A stretch of 64,000 nt of DNA from Rouxiella chamberiensis (GCF_026967475.1 NZ_CP114058.1:3906001-3970000); one strand, 5' to 3'. Positions 28,992-41,669 are shown, counted from the first letter of the stretch. Made by a program: numbers and translations. Notes: generated by a model not told the origin, from the letters alone.

Positions 28992-29011
28992 GAAAGAAAA
29001 ATGACCCGAAA

Positions 29012-30365
<1,354 letters not shown>

Positions 30366-30595
30366 CGAATTTTCCGTAGGTTGAGAATGATATAAGCCGG
30401 GAAGCGCGTTCCCAAGATAGCTAAAATCTGATGGCATAGAGTTTAGCGCCAGAAACGGCTTTGTCGCAAAGTTTGCAACGATGATTGCAATAGGTTTTGT
30501 TCTTTCCCCAGCCACTTAACGGACAAGTTTCCGGGGATTCTCCTGGCTGCCATTTTACGGCAACGCGAAATCTATGCGGGGATTAATGCCGGAAT

Positions 30596-31437
30596 TTACT
30601 CGGGCACAACCCATTTTACCAGCTGATGTCCATTGCCATTCGGCACCAGTGTTTCGAGCAGCCACGGCAGCACGTTTTTCATTTGCTGCTCGAGTTTCCA
30701 CGGCGGGTTGATGACAATCATGCCGGAAGCGGTCATGCCGCGCTGATCGCTATCAGGACGCACGCCCAGCTCGATTTGCAGAATACGACGAATGCCGGTC
30801 GCTTCAAGGTCGCGCAGCATACGTTTGATTTGCTGGCGCATCACCACGGGATACCAGATGGCGTAAGTGCCGGTCGCGAAACGTTTGTAGCCTTCCTGAA
30901 CGCCTTTTACCACATCCTGATAGTCGGTTTTCAGCTCGTAGGGCGGATCCATCAGGATCAGACCACGGCGGGAAGGCGGGGGAGCTGCGCCTTGAGCTGC
31001 TGATAGCCGTCGCCGCGCAGAACGCGAGCACGATCGTCTTTCTGAAACTCGCTGCGCAGCAACGGAAAATCGCTGGGATGCAGTTCGGTCAGATGCAGTT
31101 TGTCGTCTTCGCGCAGCAGCTGACGGGCAATCAGCGGCGAACCCGGATAATAGCGCAGGGTGTCGTTGCGATTGAAGTGGTTGATAGCCGACATATAGGC
31201 ATCAAGCTCGGCAGGCTTGTCGTCACGCTGCCAGATACGGGCGATCCCTTCGAGGTATTCACCGGTACGCTCGGCATGAACGCTGCTTAGCTGATAACGA
31301 CCCGCGCCTGCATGGGTGTCGAGATAAAGAAAAGGTTTTTCCTTTTCTTTCAGAGACTCGATGATAAGGCTCTGAACGGTATGCTTTAGAACATCGGCAT
31401 GATTGCCTGCATGGAAACTGTGACGGTAACTCAACAT
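30596..31437 (-). CDS. rlmJ: 23S rRNA (adenine(2030)-N6)-methyltransferase RlmJ (frame broken once)
   Basis: RlmJ methylates A2030 of 23S rRNA using SAM. The start MLSYRHSFHAGNHADVLKH is the family hallmark. DTHAGAGRY is the SAM-binding loop, and DPPYE is the catalytic N6-adenine motif. The frame is lost in a run of five G at 30978-30982 (six expected), exactly before LILMDPPYE. After correction the protein has 280 residues, identical to the E. coli length. It lies between gor and the divergent prlC, as in E. coli. Confidence 0.94.
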
Positions 31438-31798
31438 AATGTTTTTACGTTTTCCGAATAATTTATAGTGACAGTAAAATCAGTAGGTTACCGAAAGTTT
31501 ATACTGTGCAAGGATGCCGCGCCTACGCAACTTTTCTGGTTTGCGAGTGGCAGCCAGAAAGCGGCGGCAGGGACTTCATGACAGACAGTATAAACTGTTT
31601 GGCGGGTAAAAAGTTACAGGCATTATGTCTCGATGCCTCGAACGACATAACCGCGGCCCGCCCTTGAATTTATCCCGACTTGTCCTCATGTTAGTTTTTA
31701 CGCCATATTGAAGGTGTCACCCAATTCAGAACCGCGGCAGGACGCGTCGACGTAAGCACCGCCTGTCTCGGCCCCCTAAGGATAAACAGGACTGCCCT
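31438..31798. other. Divergent rlmJ-prlC promoter region
   Basis: About 360 bp between the divergent genes, with no ORF of merit and no RNA gene seen. It should hold both promoters. Confidence 0.4.
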
Positions 31799-33885
31799 AT
31801 GACCCAATCTACGCAAAACGATTCGTCTAACAACCCGCTCCTGGAACAGTTCGATTTACCTCCTTTCTCTGCCATTCGCCCGGAACACATTGTTCCCGCA
31901 GTGAAATCTGCCATTGATACCTGTCGTGCAACCATTGAAGAGGTGGTCGCCAAGCCGGGTCCCTATACGTTTGAAACCCTGTGTCAGCCGATTGCCGAAA
32001 GCGAAGACCGCTTTAGCCGCATCTGGTCGCCGGTAGGACACCTGAATTCCGTGAAAAACAGCCCGGAACTGCGCGCCGCCTATGAGCAGTGTCTGCCGTT
32101 GCTGTCCGAGTTCGCGACCTGGGCAGGCCAGAATGAAGGACTGTATCAGGCTTACCGCGACCTGAAAGAGGGCGGCAACTTTGCCGGTCTGACACTGGAA
32201 CAGAAAAAAGCAGTCGATAACGCGCTGCGTGATTTCGAGCTTTCCGGTATCGGGCTGTCTGCCGAAAAACAGAAACGTTACGGCGAAATCACCTCCCGTC
32301 TTTCCGAACTGGGGTCGACCTACAGCAACAACGTGCTGGATGCCACGATGGGCTGGAGCAAGTTGATTACCGATGTCGAAACGTTGAGCGGTCTGCCGGA
32401 AAGCGCGCTGGCTGCGGCCAGGGCCCTCGCCGAAGCCAAAGAACCAGGAAGGCTGGTTGCTGACGCTGGATGCGCCGAGCTATCTGCCCGTCATGACCTA
32501 TGCCGACAAACGCCGCGCTGCGTGAAGAGATGTATCGCGCCTATGCGACCCGTGCGTCGGACCAGGGGCCCAATGCCGGCAAATGGGACAACAGCGATGT
32601 CATGGCGGAAGAGTTGGCGCTACGCCATGAGCTGGCTCAACTGCTGGGCTTTGAGTCTTATGCCGACATGTCGCTCGCGACCAAAATGGCCGAAAATCCG
32701 CAGCAGGTTACCGGATTCCTCAACGATCTGGCCAAACGCGCGCGTCCGCAGGGTGAGCAGGAACTGGCTCAGTTGCGCGCCTTTGCGAAAGAGCATTTCA
32801 ACGTTGACGAGATGAATGCCTGGGACCTGCCGTATTTTGCGGAAAAACAGAAACAGCATCTGTTTTCGATTAACGATGAGCAGCTGCGCCCCTATTTCCC
32901 GGAAAATCGCGCGTTGTCGGGTCTGTTCGAGGTGGTCAAGCGCATCTACGGCATTACTGCCAAAGAGCGGACCAACGTCGATACCTGGCACAAAGACGTA
33001 CGTTTCTTTGACCTGTTTGACGACAGCGGCGACCTGCGCGGCAGTTTCTATCTTGACCTCTATGCCCGCGAAAACAAGCGCGGCGGGGCGTGGATGAATG
33101 ACTACGTCGGCAGCCTGCGTCGTACCGGCGGGGAGTTGCAGCACCCGATTGCCTATCTGACCTGTAACTTTACCCGTCCGGTCGGCAACAATCCGGCGCT
33201 GTTTACCCATAATGAAGTCACCACGCTGTTCCACGAGTTTGGTCATGGCTTGCACCATATGCTGACCAAAATCGAAACCTCGGGTGTAGCCGGTATCAGC
33301 GGTGTGCCGTGGGATGCGGTCGAACTGCCAAGCCAGTTTATGGAAAACTGGTGCTGGGAGCCGGACGCGCTGGCGTTTATCTCGGGTCATTACCAGACCA
33401 ACGAGCCGCTGCCGCAGGCGATGCTGGAGAAAATGCTGGCGGCGAAAAACTATCAGGCGGCGCTGTTTATTCTGCGTCAGCTGGAGTTCGGCCTGTTCGA
33501 TTTCCGTATGCACGCCGAATACGACCCTGCAAAGGGCGCGCAGATTCTCGAAACGCTGGCCGAGATCAAAAAACAGGTCGCCGTGGTGCCTTCACCAAGC
33601 TGGGGCCGCTTCCCGCATGCCTTTAGCCACATCTTTGCCGGGGGTTATGCGGCGGGTTACTACAGCTATCTGTGGGCCGAAGTGTTGTCTGCCGATGCCT
33701 ATTCGCGCTTTGAGGAAGAAGGTATTTTCAACCGCGAAACCGGTCAGTCGTTCCTCGACAATATTTTGTCGCGCGGCGGTTCCGAAGAGCCGATGGAGTT
33801 GTTTAAACGCTTCCGTGGCCGTGAACCACAGCTGGATGCTATGCTGCGCCACTATGATATCAAAGAGCAGAGTGTTGAAGGATAA
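31799..33885 (+). CDS. prlC: Oligopeptidase A (frame broken twice)
   Basis: PrlC, an M3 family zinc metallopeptidase that degrades oligopeptides, including signal-peptide remnants, in the cytoplasm. The zinc site HEFGH is encoded at 33232-33246 in LFHEFGHGLHH. The N-terminus NPLLEQFDLPPFSAIRPEH is conserved. Two insertions lie 70 bp apart: at 32441-32445 (GAAC read as GAACC, before QEGWLLTLDAPSYLPVMTYAD) and at 32508-32510 (an extra A before NAALREEMYRAYATR). Corrected, about 694 residues, slightly longer than the 680 of E. coli. rsmJ follows 9 bp after the stop, as in E. coli. Confidence 0.94.
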
Positions 33886-33894
33886 CCGCCTCCC

Positions 33895-34641
33895 GTGAGT
33901 GTGTTTTTAACCTGTGAAGAAGGCGCCGATGCAGGCGCCTTATCTATTCTGGCCGATCGCTGGAAACTGATTTCCGATCCCGACGCGATAATGGCGCTGG
34001 TGCTGACGCCCGAGCGACTTGAACTGCGCAAGCGGGACGAACCCAAACTGGGCGCGATTTATGTCGATTTCGTGGGCGGCACGATGGGGCATCGTCGTCG
34101 TTTTGGCGGCGGTCGTGGCGAAGCGGTTGCCAAGGCGGTCGGGATCAAGGGCAGCTATCTGCCTGATGTGGTCGATGCCACGGCGGGGCTTGGGCGCGAC
34201 GCGTTCGTGCTGGCCGCGCTGGGTTGCCGGGTCAGAATGATTGAACGTAATCCGGTGGTGGCGGCCTTGCTGGACGACGGACTGTCGCGCGGCTATCGCG
34301 ATGTGGAAATCGGCCCGTGGTTGCAGGAAAGGTTAACTTTGCTGCACGGCTCGAGCCTGACTGCGCTCGGCGAAATCACGCCGCGTCCGCAGGTGGTTTA
34401 TCTTGATCCGATGTATCCGCATCGTCAGAAAAGCGCGTTGGTGAAGAAAGAGATGCGGGTGTTTCAGGGACTGGTGGGCGCCGATGACGATGCCGATGGC
34501 CTGCTCGAACCTGCGCGGCGTCTGGCGACCAAACGTATCGTGGTGAAACGCCCCGACTACGCGCCGCCCATGGCCGATATTCCTGCGCAGGCGGCGGTTA
34601 CGACGAAAAGTCACCGCTTTGATATTTATACGCCACTTTAG
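33895..34641 (+). CDS. rsmJ: 16S rRNA (guanine(1516)-N(2))-methyltransferase RsmJ
   Basis: A 248-residue SAM-dependent methyltransferase that makes m2G1516 in 16S r[21 protein letters not shown] is the SAM-binding motif I, and YLDPMYPHR is the catalytic motif. The start is GTG at 33895, 9 bp after prlC with GAAGGA overlapping the prlC stop, so the two are translationally coupled. Its 3' end overlaps the convergent MerR-type gene by about 44 bp if that gene's frame is restored. Confidence 0.95.
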   Translation: MSVFLTCEEGADAGALSILADRWKLISDPDAIMALVLTPERLELRKRDEPKLGAIYVDFVGGTMGHRRRFGGGRGEAVAKAVGIKGSYLPDVVDATAGLGRDAFVLAALGCRVRMIERNPVVAALLDDGLSRGYRDVEIGPWLQERLTLLHGSSLTALGEITPRPQVVYLDPMYPHRQKSALVKKEMRVFQGLVGADDDADGLLEPARRLATKRIVVKRPDYAPPMADIPAQAAVTTKSHRFDIYTPL

Positions 34642-35449
34642 AGCGCGCGGCCTTGCCCAGCAACATCACCGGCAGGCCCTGCTGTAACCAGAAGTCAAAG
34701 ATGGCCTGCTGGCGCTTCGTCCAGCGGGCGGTCAGACCAAATCAGATAATGCTCCATCCCGAAGCCCGACAACTCGGGTTCCTTCACTTCGTCATGCACA
34801 ATCTCGACGTTTAACCCCTCGCCAGACAGTCTTAGCGACTCCAGCCACAGCTCCAGCGGATCGTCTATCTGCATCGCCAGCAGCAACACCTGAGCACGGG
34901 TTTTGGTGCGCAGTACCCGCATCATGTAAGTCGCATATTCGAGAATAATGCTGTCGAACAGGCCTTTTTGCTGAATCAGCGCCGGCTGCCTGCTGGTGGT
35001 GAGAAACGCGCGGATAGGGCGCAGCACCCGATTGACCAGATAGGTCAGCGGATACTCTCGTCCAAATCGCCAGAGCAGACGGCGCAGGCGAAGCCATTCC
35101 CCTCGCCGAGGCAGTGGAGAATTTCCGCCTGCAAACCGCGCCAGCTGCTGTTATGACGGGCAACCTTGTCGCCGGACGGCAATGTCTCTTCCGTCGTCGT
35201 GCCATGCGGGCGGATCTCGGCGATCGGAATACCGGCTGAAATCGTTTTGACGATCGTATGCAGGCGAGTGAGATCGTTATCGCTGTACCAGCGACTTCCG
35301 CGCTCGTCGTGGCGAGGTTGAATAAGCCCGAGGCGCTGCCAGGTGCGAAGGTTGACGGGAAGCACGCCGCAGAGTTGGGCAGTGGTTTCGATATTGTAAT
35401 GGCGTGGCAATGGTCGAGGCCATTTTTTGCCGGAAGATTGCGTATCCAT
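34598..35449 (-). CDS. MerR-family regulator, MlrA-like (frame broken twice)
   Basis: A MerR-type regulator of about 283 residues. The N-terminal winged helix is clear ([38 protein letters not shown]). The C-terminal domain ([34 protein letters not shown]) looks like the MlrA/BluR cobalamin-binding-like domain without the histidine for B12, so MlrA-like is the best guess; MlrA activates csgD in E. coli. Breaks lie at 35099-35102 (a C run one short) and near 34719-34726 (one extra base). After the second correction the frame runs to a stop at 34598, overlapping rsmJ. It occupies the place where E. coli has dtpB. The exact C-terminus is uncertain. Confidence 0.7.
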
Positions 35450-35591
35450 AGGCTAACAAATTCCATTTGTTCACAAATGATTCACTAGCTATAAGGGAAA
35501 TGAAAGGCTTTGTATAGCAGGTTTTAAGTTGATCGAAATTTAATAAAGCGAAATTTGAGCTACATCATTTTATGATGAAAACAGGAGAGGG

Positions 35592-35613
35592 GGAGGTGCA
35601 AATTTGCACCTCC
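35592..35613 (-). repeat. Perfect palindrome downstream of uspA
   Basis: A 22-bp perfect inverted repeat, GGAGGTGCAAATTTGCACC plus TCC, 28 bp past the uspA stop. Transcribed on the minus strand it would form an 8-9 bp stem, and TTTT follows 15 nt later. It is either a weak terminator or a protein site. Confidence 0.5.
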
Positions 35614-35640
35614 ACAGCGTGACAATCTGGCGGCGTAGCC

Positions 35641-36085
35641 TTATTCGTCGTCGTCTTCCGGGTCGCGCAGAGGCACAATCAGCATATCGATATGCACGGT
35701 ATTGATCAGCTGGCGAGCCGAAGACATCAGCTTGCTCCAGAAATCCTGATGGTGGCCGCAGATGACCAGGTCCACCTCATACTGCTTGATGGCATCAACC
35801 AGCACCTGTGCCAAATCGCCGCTGCCGCTCAATGTACCGGCAATCGGATAGCCCGCATTTTGCGACAGTTTCGGTCAGCGCATTGTGCGTCTCTTCGGAA
35901 ATACGTTTTTGCATGTCGCCGAGGTTAACGTCAATCAGGCCGGTGTACAGGTCTGAATAGTTCACATCGACGTGGATAAGAGACACTTTGGCATTGTAGG
36001 GCTGGGCCAGTGAGACCGCTTTCTCGACCAGCAATTTACTCTCTGGAGAAAGGTCAACCGCAATGAGAATGTGTTTATAAGCCAT
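35641..36085 (-). CDS. uspA: Universal stress protein A (frame broken once)
   Basis: UspA, a cytoplasmic stress protein induced by growth arrest. It begins [17 protein letters not shown] and its second half reads [20 protein letters not shown] followed by [20 protein letters not shown], nearly as in E. coli UspA. An extra base at 35868-35872 (minus-strand GAAC read as GAAAC) shifts the frame in the middle; removing it gives [20 protein letters not shown] and about 147 residues. It is divergent from uspB as in E. coli. Confidence 0.95.
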
Positions 36086-36520
36086 AAGAAACTCCTTCCA
36101 TAAGTCATTTAACGTTTGTTTGGATTATTTGCGTTTCGTCCTGGTACCGTTGCCTGCATTAATCATTGCATAAACAACAGGCTGAAAACCTAGCATACCT
36201 CAAGTATAGCTGTAAAACGTCGATCGTAATGGCCTCATTCATCCGCCGAATACCCTGCATCACTTTGTTCAGCCAGACTTATGGCGAGAAATATTGCTTT
36301 TTTGCTCCCCGAATTTTATTTCATTTCCTACAATCAATAAGAAGCGGGCGTACAGTTTACCTGCTGCCAAACTGGTCGGGAGAGGCGGATGTGGCAAGCC
36401 CGGAAGGGGTCTGGGGGCGGGCGGAACAAGGCCCAGGGGATATAAGTAAAAGCGGAGAGAAAGGGCGGGAAACTCGCAGCGTGTAGAGGGTGGGTTTGGA
36501 CGTCGCCTTAAGGGGGAAAC
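36086..36520. other. Divergent uspA-uspB intergenic region
   Basis: About 435 bp holding the promoters of uspA (leftward) and uspB (rightward). The 150 bp before uspB is purine-rich and GC-rich. Small open frames exist but I cannot support any as a gene. Confidence 0.4.
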
Positions 36521-36856
36521 ATGATCAGTCCCAATGCGCTATTTTGGGCTTTGTGTGTAGTTTGTGTAGTGAATATGCTGCGTTACTATTCTTCTCTGCG
36601 TGCATTGCTGGTGGTATTGCGAGGGTGCGATCCGCTACTTTATCAATATGTCGATGGCGGCGGTTTTTTTACGGCGCATGGACAACCCAGCAAGCAAATA
36701 AGACTCGTGCGTTATATCTATGCCCAACGTTATGTCGATCATCATGACCCCGAATTTATTCGGCGCTGTGAAAGGGTTCGCGGACAATTTGTACTGACCA
36801 CCGCGCTATGTGGATTAATTCTTGTCAGCATGCTGGCCATGCTGATGTGGTATTAG
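36521..36856 (+). CDS. uspB: Universal stress protein B
   Basis: UspB, a 111-residue inner membrane protein with one hydrophobic segment at each end ([14 protein letters not shown] and [17 protein letters not shown]). In E. coli it is induced in stationary phase by sigma S and is needed for ethanol tolerance. AAGGGGGAAAC precedes the ATG as ribosome binding site. It is convergent with pitA, with a shared terminator between them. Confidence 0.95.
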   Translation: MISPNALFWALCVVCVVNMLRYYSSLRALLVVLRGCDPLLYQYVDGGGFFTAHGQPSKQIRLVRYIYAQRYVDHHDPEFIRRCERVRGQFVLTTALCGLILVSMLAMLMWY

Positions 36857-36925
36857 TTCACCGAGACATCGGAATACTTTTCGAGCATGAAATCCTAGTG
36901 AATGTGGAAAACGGAAAGCAAAAAT

Positions 36926-36957
36926 AAAGGCGGCGCATTTTCATGCACCGCCTTTTT
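36926..36957. terminator. Bidirectional terminator between uspB and pitA
   Basis: A 13-bp stem with one mismatch (AAAGGCGGCGCAT with ATGCACCGCCTTT), a TTTC loop, and T-runs on both sides. It serves uspB on the plus strand and pitA on the minus strand. Confidence 0.9.
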
Positions 36958-36975
36958 ACGTTGTCCGGCCGGAAG

Positions 36976-38475
36976 TTAAACCAGCTTCAGCGCCAGCCAG
37001 TACAGCACACCGGAGAGCAGGATAGACACCGGCAGCGTCAGCAACCACGCCAGCGCGATGTTCTTGATAGTCTTGCTCTGCACGCCACCGCCATCGACAA
37101 TCATCGTACCGGCTACGGCAGAAGAAAGCACGTGGGTGGTGGAGACCGGCATCCCGGTGTAACTTGCTACACCAATCGAGACTGCCGCCGTAACCTGTGC
37201 AGACAGGCCCTGCGCATAGGTCATGCCCTTCTTGCCAATCTTCTCGCCGATGGTCGTGGCAACGCGTTTCCAGCCCACCATGGTACCGAGCGCAAGCGCC
37301 AGAGCGACCGCGACGATTATCCAGATTGGCGCATACTCGACGGTTTCAAGCAGATCGCCGTGCAAGTCATTCAGGAAGCGCTTGTCGGCAGAACTGGTTT
37401 CACTCAGCTTCGCCGTTTTGTCCACGGTATCGGCAACACACATCAGCATACGGCGCATCTGGCTACGTTGTTCAGGGGCCAGATCGCTATAGCTTTGCAG
37501 GTTGGTCAGCAGACCCTGAGTGCGAGTAATCGCCTCCATGGCCAGACTGTCGTTACAGTGGAAATCAACCGTTGCATGCACGTTGTTGTCCGCCGGAGCG
37601 GGCACCAGCGGCGTCAGCGCAACCACTTCAGGCAGTGCCTGGTTGTGCTGCTGATAATACTGTTGCAGGTGCGTCACGGCATCACGCGTACGTGTAATGT
37701 CGTAGCCCGTCGCGTTCATATTCAGAACGAAACCGGCAGGTGCCACACCAATCAGCACCAGCATAATCAGACCAATGCCTTTCTGACCATCATTCGCGCC
37801 GTGGGAGAAACTTACCCCGATGGCGGAAAGGATCAGGGCGATACGCGTCCAGAATGGCGGCTTTTTCTTGCCATCCTGCTTTTCGCGTTCAGCCGGCGTC
37901 AGGTGAATACGTTTACGTTTCTTATTCCCGCTCCAGTAGCGACGGAGCAGAAAAATCATGGTCCCGGCAATAATCATCCCCACCAGTGGCGAGATAATCA
38001 GCGACAGGAAAATACCAATCATTTTCGGAATGTTTAGAGCATCAATTACCGAACTGTGGGTCATTATTGCGTTGGTCAGACCCACGCCGATAATGGAACC
38101 AATGAGTGTGTGGGAGCTGGAGGCCGGCAGGCCGAAATACCAGGTTCCCAGATTCCAGATAATCGCTGCCAGAAGCATCGAAAACACCATGGCAAGGCCA
38201 TGTGCGGAACCCACATTCAACAGCAGATCGGTCGGAAGCAAGTGGACGATGGCGTAAGCCACGCTCAAGCCGCCAAGCATGACGCCGAAGAAATTGAATA
38301 CGCCAGCCATCACAACCGCAAGTTGCGAACGCATAGCGCGCGTGTAAATCACTGTCGCCACTGCGTTTGCCGTATCGTGGAAGCCGTTGATGGCTTCGTA
38401 GAACAACACAAACAGTAATGCGAGTATCAATAACAGGCCGGTATGGAAATCCAACCCGGCGAATAAATGCAGCAT
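36976..38475 (-). CDS. pitA: Low-affinity inorganic phosphate transporter PitA
   Basis: A 499-residue inner membrane symporter that brings in metal-phosphate with protons. The two Pit signature repeats are seen in [18 protein letters not shown] and [13 protein letters not shown]. About ten hydrophobic segments flank a large central cytoplasmic loop. The ATG at 38475 ([13 protein letters not shown]) matches E. coli PitA; an earlier in-frame start at 38595 is not supported. The frame is intact, in contrast to many neighbours. Confidence 0.96.
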   Translation of the reverse strand: MLHLFAGLDFHTGLLLILALLFVLFYEAINGFHDTANAVATVIYTRAMRSQLAVVMAGVFNFFGVMLGGLSVAYAIVHLLPTDLLLNVGSAHGLAMVFSMLLAAIIWNLGTWYFGLPASSSHTLIGSIIGVGLTNAIMTHSSVIDALNIPKMIGIFLSLIISPLVGMIIAGTMIFLLRRYWSGNKKRKRIHLTPAEREKQDGKKKPPFWTRIALILSAIGVSFSHGANDGQKGIGLIMLVLIGVAPAGFVLNMNATGYDITRTRDAVTHLQQYYQQHNQALPEVVALTPLVPAPADNNVHATVDFHCNDSLAMEAITRTQGLLTNLQSYSDLAPEQRSQMRRMLMCVADTVDKTAKLSETSSADKRFLNDLHGDLLETVEYAPIWIIVAVALALALGTMVGWKRVATTIGEKIGKKGMTYAQGLSAQVTAAVSIGVASYTGMPVSTTHVLSSAVAGTMIVDGGGVQSKTIKNIALAWLLTLPVSILLSGVLYWLALKLV

Positions 38476-38794
38476 AATTGTTACGCCAGTTTGTGGACAT
38501 GAACGCCGCGCATTATCTGCGAGAACAGGGTGAGTGGAAAAGAAAAATATGACATTTTTTTGTCTAAACGTAGGAGAAAAATCAATGATATGCAAAGCGT
38601 AGTTTTTAAAGTTATTGATTTTTATGTGATTTTACTTCTGAAACATTTGTTTACCGTCGCAGATTAATCCGCAGGATTCTGGCTAATCAACGCTACAGAG
38701 CTTACAATCGGCCGCGCAAGAAGCTGATTTGAACGCTTTTTGTTCATTTGTCAGCGTGTTTTTCTTTGTGTGTGCCCAATTTTGAGAGGTTTAT
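38476..38794. other. Divergent pitA-yhiN intergenic region
   Basis: About 320 bp, AT-rich near pitA. It should carry the pitA and yhiN promoters. I see no RNA gene or clear operator. Confidence 0.4.
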
Positions 38795-39998
38795 GTGGAA
38801 CAGTACGACGTTGTAGTCATTGGTGCCGGTGCGGCAGGAATGTTTTGCGCTGCGCAGGCCGGCCAGGGCGGCTGCAAGGTCTTGTTGCTCGACAACGGCA
38901 AAAAGCTGGGCCGCAAAATTCTGATGTCCGGCGGCGGCCGCTGCAATTTCACCAACCTCTATACCGAACCTGCTGCGTATCTGTCGGAAAATCCGCACTT
39001 CTGTAAATCTGCCCTTGCCCGCTACACCCAGTGGGACTTTATCGACTTGGTCACGCGCTATGGCATCGCATGGCACGAGAAGACGCTCGGCCAGCTGTTT
39101 TGCGACGATTCTGCCCAGCAAATCGTGGCGATGCTCGAGCAGGAGTGCCAGAAAGGACAGGTGGTTTTCCGCCTGCGCAGCGAAATTACCGAGGTCGAGA
39201 AGCGCGAGTCGGGGTATATTTTGCGACTCAATGGTCAAGAAGTAAGCACTCGCTCACTCGTCGTGGCGAGTGGCGGACTGTCTATGCCCGGCCTTGGCGC
39301 GTCTCCTTTCGGCTATCGTCTTGCCGAGCAGTTTGGTCTCAAGGTTCTGCCCACGCGCGCCGGTCTGGTGCCTTTTACACTGCATAAACCGCTGCTTGAG
39401 CATTTGCAAACGCTGTCTGGTGTGTCGGTGCCTGCTGTATTAACTGCGCAGGACGGCACCGTATTTCGCGAAAACATCCTCTTTACCCATCGTGGCCTTT
39501 CCGGCCCGGCCGTGTTGCAGCTGTCGAGCTATTGGCAGCCTGGTGAGTTTGTGAGCGTTGACTTACTTCCTGGCGTAGACTTGGCGGCCTTCCTGAATCA
39601 GCAACGTCAGGACCATCCTAATCAGAGCCTGAAAAATACCCTGTCTCTCCAGTTGCCGAAAAGACTGGTCGAATGTTTGCAGACGCTGGGACAGATTCCG
39701 GATGTCACGCTGAAACAGCTGAATGCCCCGCAGCAGACAGCGCTGGTGGAGCAGTTGCAGAACCTGGCAGGTTCAGCCCAACGGCACCGAAGGCTATCGA
39801 ACTGCCGAAGTTACGCTGGGCGGCGTCGATACCCGCGCGCTGTCTTCGAAAACCATGGCCGCCAACGGCATCGCCGGTCTGTACTTTATCGGCGAAGTGG
39901 TCGACGTTACTGGCTGGCTCGGCGGCTACAACTTCCAGTGGGCCTGGAGCTCGGCCTGGGCCTGCGCGCAGGATTTAATTGCCGGACGCGGTGAGTAA
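38795..39998 (+). CDS. yhiN: FAD-dependent oxidoreductase YhiN (BaiN/HI0933 family), frame broken once
   Basis: A flavoprotein of the HI0933/YhiN family of unknown substrate. The dinucleotide-binding GAGAAGMFCA, then GRKILMSGGGRCNFTN and VVASGGLSMPGLGASPFGY are signatures. It ends with GEVVDVTGWLGGYNFQWAWS. GTG at 38795 is the start, with GAGAGG before it. An extra base at 39760-39764 (GAAC read as GAACC) breaks the frame; corrected, the text reads LQNWQVQPNGTEGYRTAEVT as in E. coli YhiN. Position after pitA is the E. coli arrangement. Confidence 0.92.
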
Positions 39999-40501
39999 GA
40001 GCCGTCCTCAAGGTAAAAGGATATTCGGCAAAGAGTCTGAAAGCATTCCTCCGGCGAGGTTCATGATGGACTCTTTGCCCATGCCGAGTAAGACATGTAC
40101 AGTTTTGCAGTCAGTGCGGGTTTTAGCCGCAGGTTATGCGAACAAACTACAAGACATTAAGCGGTGAGCGGGGAAATCTTCCAAGGCCTGAAATCGCCAT
40201 TCAAATGCAGTAGCAAACTATCGTCGATTTCTTTGGTAAAGATAGGGCAAATCATTTCCCAAAACCTGATGCCCAGATTGAAAATATGCATCATGTCCAT
40301 GTTTTTGAGGGTATGACAGACGTTGATATTGTTAAGTGGAATGCAAAATCCCAATCGCAAAGGACGTCAGACTCTCTCCTGTTTTATTCCTGCTTTTTTC
40401 ACGATCCCCTCCCTCATTTCTATGTCTTGCAATGAATACGTGCGCCAAAAGGCCCTATTTTTCGGCGCGTAGTTTTACGCGCCTCTATAAACACCACGGT
40501 C
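39999..40501. other. Intergenic region without a supported gene
   Basis: About 500 bp. An open frame of 67 codons at 40157-40360 (minus) has no family resemblance. A perfect 8-bp stem GGCGCGTA/TACGCGCC at 40464-40483 lies just past the SorC-type gene but lacks a T-tract. It may be a remnant or simply spacer. Confidence 0.4.
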
Positions 40502-41434
40502 TCAATTTAGCGGCAAGCGGTCCAGAATGGCCTGTGCGGTGTTGACGTCGGTGACCAGCGAATTGATCATCCCCGAGCGGACGGCACCGATAATACCGGC
40601 CGCTTTTTCCGGCGTTGCGGCAACGCCAATCGTCAACGGCGTGCGGCGCAGCTGCTCGACCGACGCCGCAATCATCCGTTCTTCCCCTTCCCAATGCAGA
40701 ATTTCACCCGATTCCATAATGTAATGGCGCAGCACGTCGCCCGTGGCATGGCTGAGCGCCTGCTCGCCCGGCGTGGCGGTGCTGCTCTCACTCGGACGGG
40801 GTTCATGGGTCAGGCCGATACCGACTATCGCGACATCCAGCCTGTCCCAAAGAGAAATAATTTCCTGAACGCTGGGATCACCCAGAAACGCCTCGCGCAG
40901 CGCAGGAGACGAAATATAGGGCGCGTGCAGGAAATACGGCGTGCCTTCCATTTGCTCGGCAGCACGGCGCACAAATTCGGTAATCTGAAAATGCGGCGCA
41001 GCCTGCTGCATGCCGCCGTTAAGCGCGACGGTCAACACGCCCGGCAGACGCGGCAATCCGGCCAGTGTGACCTCTCTTACCGCACGTCCCCAGCCGATAC
41101 CCAATACCGATCCGGCACTTAATCCGGCCTGAGACAGCAAAGACGCCAGTGGCGTGCGCAGGGAGTCGAGCACGTTATTCGGCGGCGCGTCGACGACATA
41201 GGCATGCTTTAAGCCAAGGCGCTGAACAAGGTCGGCCGTCATATTTTCCGGCGAAGATAAACCTATGACTTCTATGCGAACAATACCTGCCGCGCGGGCT
41301 TTGTTTAGCAAACGCGAAATCGTCGCGGTGGAGACGTCCAGCTTGCGGGCAATCTCGACTTGCGACATATCGGACTCGTAATGCAGCTTCGCCACCATAT
41401 GCATTAATGTGCGCGTTGCTGCAATATCTTGCAA
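40502..41434 (-). CDS. SorC-family sugar-binding transcriptional regulator
   Basis: A 310-residue SorC/DeoR-type regulator. Its N-terminal helix-turn-helix is in DMSQVEIARKLDVSTATISRL. The C-terminal phosphosugar-binding domain includes GIGWGRAVREV and VGIGLTHEPRPSE. It is divergent from the aldolase-kinase-PTS genes and is the obvious candidate regulator of them, with a phosphorylated sugar as effector. Which sugar cannot be told. The frame is intact. Confidence 0.88.
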   Translation of the reverse strand: MQDIAATRTLMHMVAKLHYESDMSQVEIARKLDVSTATISRLLNKARAAGIVRIEVIGLSSPENMTADLVQRLGLKHAYVVDAPPNNVLDSLRTPLASLLSQAGLSAGSVLGIGWGRAVREVTLAGLPRLPGVLTVALNGGMQQAAPHFQITEFVRRAAEQMEGTPYFLHAPYISSPALREAFLGDPSVQEIISLWDRLDVAIVGIGLTHEPRPSESSTATPGEQALSHATGDVLRHYIMESGEILHWEGEERMIAASVEQLRRTPLTIGVAATPEKAAGIIGAVRSGMINSLVTDVNTAQAILDRLPLN

Positions 41435-41669
41435 AATTGGCTCTTTCAGCTTGAAATTCCTTTCAGTAATGAATTACACTCAAAGCGTCGATTGAGGGAT
41501 TATTGCTCAATGGCGGTCATAAAGCAATGTTCCATATAGGGCACAAACCCTTTAGAACCGGCGTTGTTCATGATTTTTCGACCTCCCTTGCGAACAGGGG
41601 AAACGACAGAGCATCCAGTGTAATCGAGATTTTTTAATCTGTAATAAATTTCACGCAAAGGAGCGTTTC

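Noticed and set aside
32440-32446. Inserted bases creating CCAGG or CCTGG, suggesting a Dcm-methylation effect
   Set aside because: Three of the insertions do create CCWGG, but most others (usher, uspA, gor, aldolase, ABC) do not. GAAC is the feature common to all of them, and the inferred true sequences are not Dcm sites.
32500-32520. Programmed frameshifting in prlC or gntT
   Set aside because: No slippery heptamer with a downstream structure is present, and the homologs in E. coli are read in a single frame.
32620-33513. 297-codon minus-strand frame opposite prlC
   Set aside because: Shadow of the conserved zinc peptidase reading frame, with no domain of its own.
40157-40360. 67-codon minus-strand ORF between yhiN and the SorC-type gene
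   Set aside because: No recognisable motif, no convincing ribosome binding site, and no operon context; kept only as a remark on the intergenic region.
40464-40483. Perfect 8-bp hairpin after the SorC-type gene as a terminator
   Set aside because: Neither strand has a T-tract after the stem, so it cannot be called an intrinsic terminator with confidence.
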